Origin: Deltaproteobacteria bacterium
GTDB taxonomy: Bacteria; Desulfobacterota; Deferrimicrobia; Deferrimicrobiales; Deferrimicrobiaceae
Assembly (NCBI GenBank): GCA_025357175.1
Contig: JANXPS010000242.1
Span: forward strand, 1 to 23,510
Length of the DNA stretch: 23,510 nucleotides
Direction: 5' to 3'
Both the position numbers and the translations under genes were made by a program. The notes under the pieces are model-generated. The model was not told where the DNA came from, did not search any database, and saw only the letters and a list, made by a program, of their open reading frames with translations. Positions within the stretch are counted from its first letter, which is position 1, and each line of letters begins with the position of its first letter. Below, piece after piece: positions 23,342 to 23,510 of the stretch.

Positions 23342-23510
23342 CCGGCTTCCTGGCCACGGGCGGCGCGCGGCCCGGCCAGGAACTGCTCTCCGCGATGGGC
23401 AATGCCCTGGCGCATCGGGGGCCCGATGGTTCGGGCGAATGGCTTTCTCCCGACGGTCGCATGGGACTCGCGCACCGGCGCCTCGCCATCCTCGACCTTT
23501 CCCCCGGCGG
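23329..23510 (+). CDS. Asparagine synthetase-like amidotransferase, N-terminal fragment
   Basis: The first 60 codons are visible before the window ends. After the initiator Met the sequence begins CGIAGFLATGG, so Cys2 would be the N-terminal nucleophile of a class II glutamine amidotransferase once Met is removed. HRGPDGSGEW and GLAHRRLAILDLSPGG are the next conserved elements of the AsnB glutaminase domain. GGGGAGG lies about eight bases upstream of the ATG, which overlaps the GT4 stop. AsnB-like proteins are common in exopolysaccharide and O-antigen loci, where they may amidate an uronic acid or other carboxylate; whether this one is a true asparagine synthetase cannot be decided from the fragment. 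Confidence 0.88.
   Translation, partial: MCGIAGFLATGGARPGQELLSAMGNALAHRGPDGSGEWLSPDGRMGLAHRRLAILDLSPG

Noticed and set aside
1..23510. tRNA, rRNA, CRISPR arrays, insertion sequences, transposase or integrase genes
   Set aside because: I read for cloverleaf, array spacing and transposase motifs and found none. The genes are of consistent composition, apart from the AT-rich intergenic region.

Overview
This 23.5 kb window is a gene-dense, GC-rich stretch of a bacterial surface-polysaccharide locus, most likely an O-antigen or capsule cluster exported by an ABC transporter. It holds a Wzm/Wzt-type exporter pair, a three-gene route to an N-acetylated 6-deoxy-L-hexosamine nucleotide, about nine glycosyltransferases, five SAM-dependent methyltransferases, three radical SAM enzymes and the start of an asparagine-synthetase-like amidotransferase. 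High GC, frequent GTG/TTG starts, 4-bp gene overlaps and a Wzt with a C-terminal extension suggest a Gram-negative bacterium. A deltaproteobacterial or similar environmental lineage is plausible, but no ribosomal or housekeeping gene is present to prove it.

Layout. (1) 1-1025, plus strand: the 3' end of a GT2 glycosyltransferase, overlapped by a methyltransferase. (2) 1000-20049, minus strand: sixteen consecutive genes, read from right to left. The order of transcription is a large GT-C membrane protein, a B12-type radical SAM protein, a membrane-anchored GT2, a methyltransferase, Wzm, Wzt, a radical SAM/SPASM protein, a methyltransferase, a GT4, a methyltransferase, a GT4, a second radical SAM/SPASM protein, an RmlD-like reductase, a CapE/FnlA-like dehydratase, a CapG/FnlC-like 2-epimerase, a GT2 and a GT39-like membrane protein. 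Nine of the fifteen largest-spaced-to-overlapping junctions are ATGA or GTGA overlaps and the longest gap is 53 bp, so this is probably one operon. (3) 20050-20152: the only substantial intergenic region, AT-rich, with divergent promoter candidates and a short palindrome. (4) 20153-23510, plus strand: a methyltransferase, two tandem related GT4 glycosyltransferases, and the 5' end of an asnB-like gene cut by the window edge.

How the genes may work together (inference): the dehydratase, RmlD-like reductase and 2-epimerase would convert UDP-GlcNAc to a UDP-2-acetamido-2,6-dideoxy-L-hexose. The lack of a CapF-like reductase and the presence of an RmlD-like one favour UDP-L-RhaNAc/UDP-L-QuiNAc over UDP-L-FucNAc. 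Cytoplasmic GT2 and GT4 enzymes would build the lipid-linked chain, methyltransferases and possibly radical SAM enzymes would modify it, and Wzm/Wzt would export it, with the Wzt C-terminal domain possibly reading a chain-end mark. The DPM1-like GT2 and the two GT-C proteins look like a lipid-phosphate-sugar pathway adding residues on the periplasmic side. No initiating phosphoglycosyltransferase, Wzy polymerase or ligase is seen, so the locus extends beyond the window.
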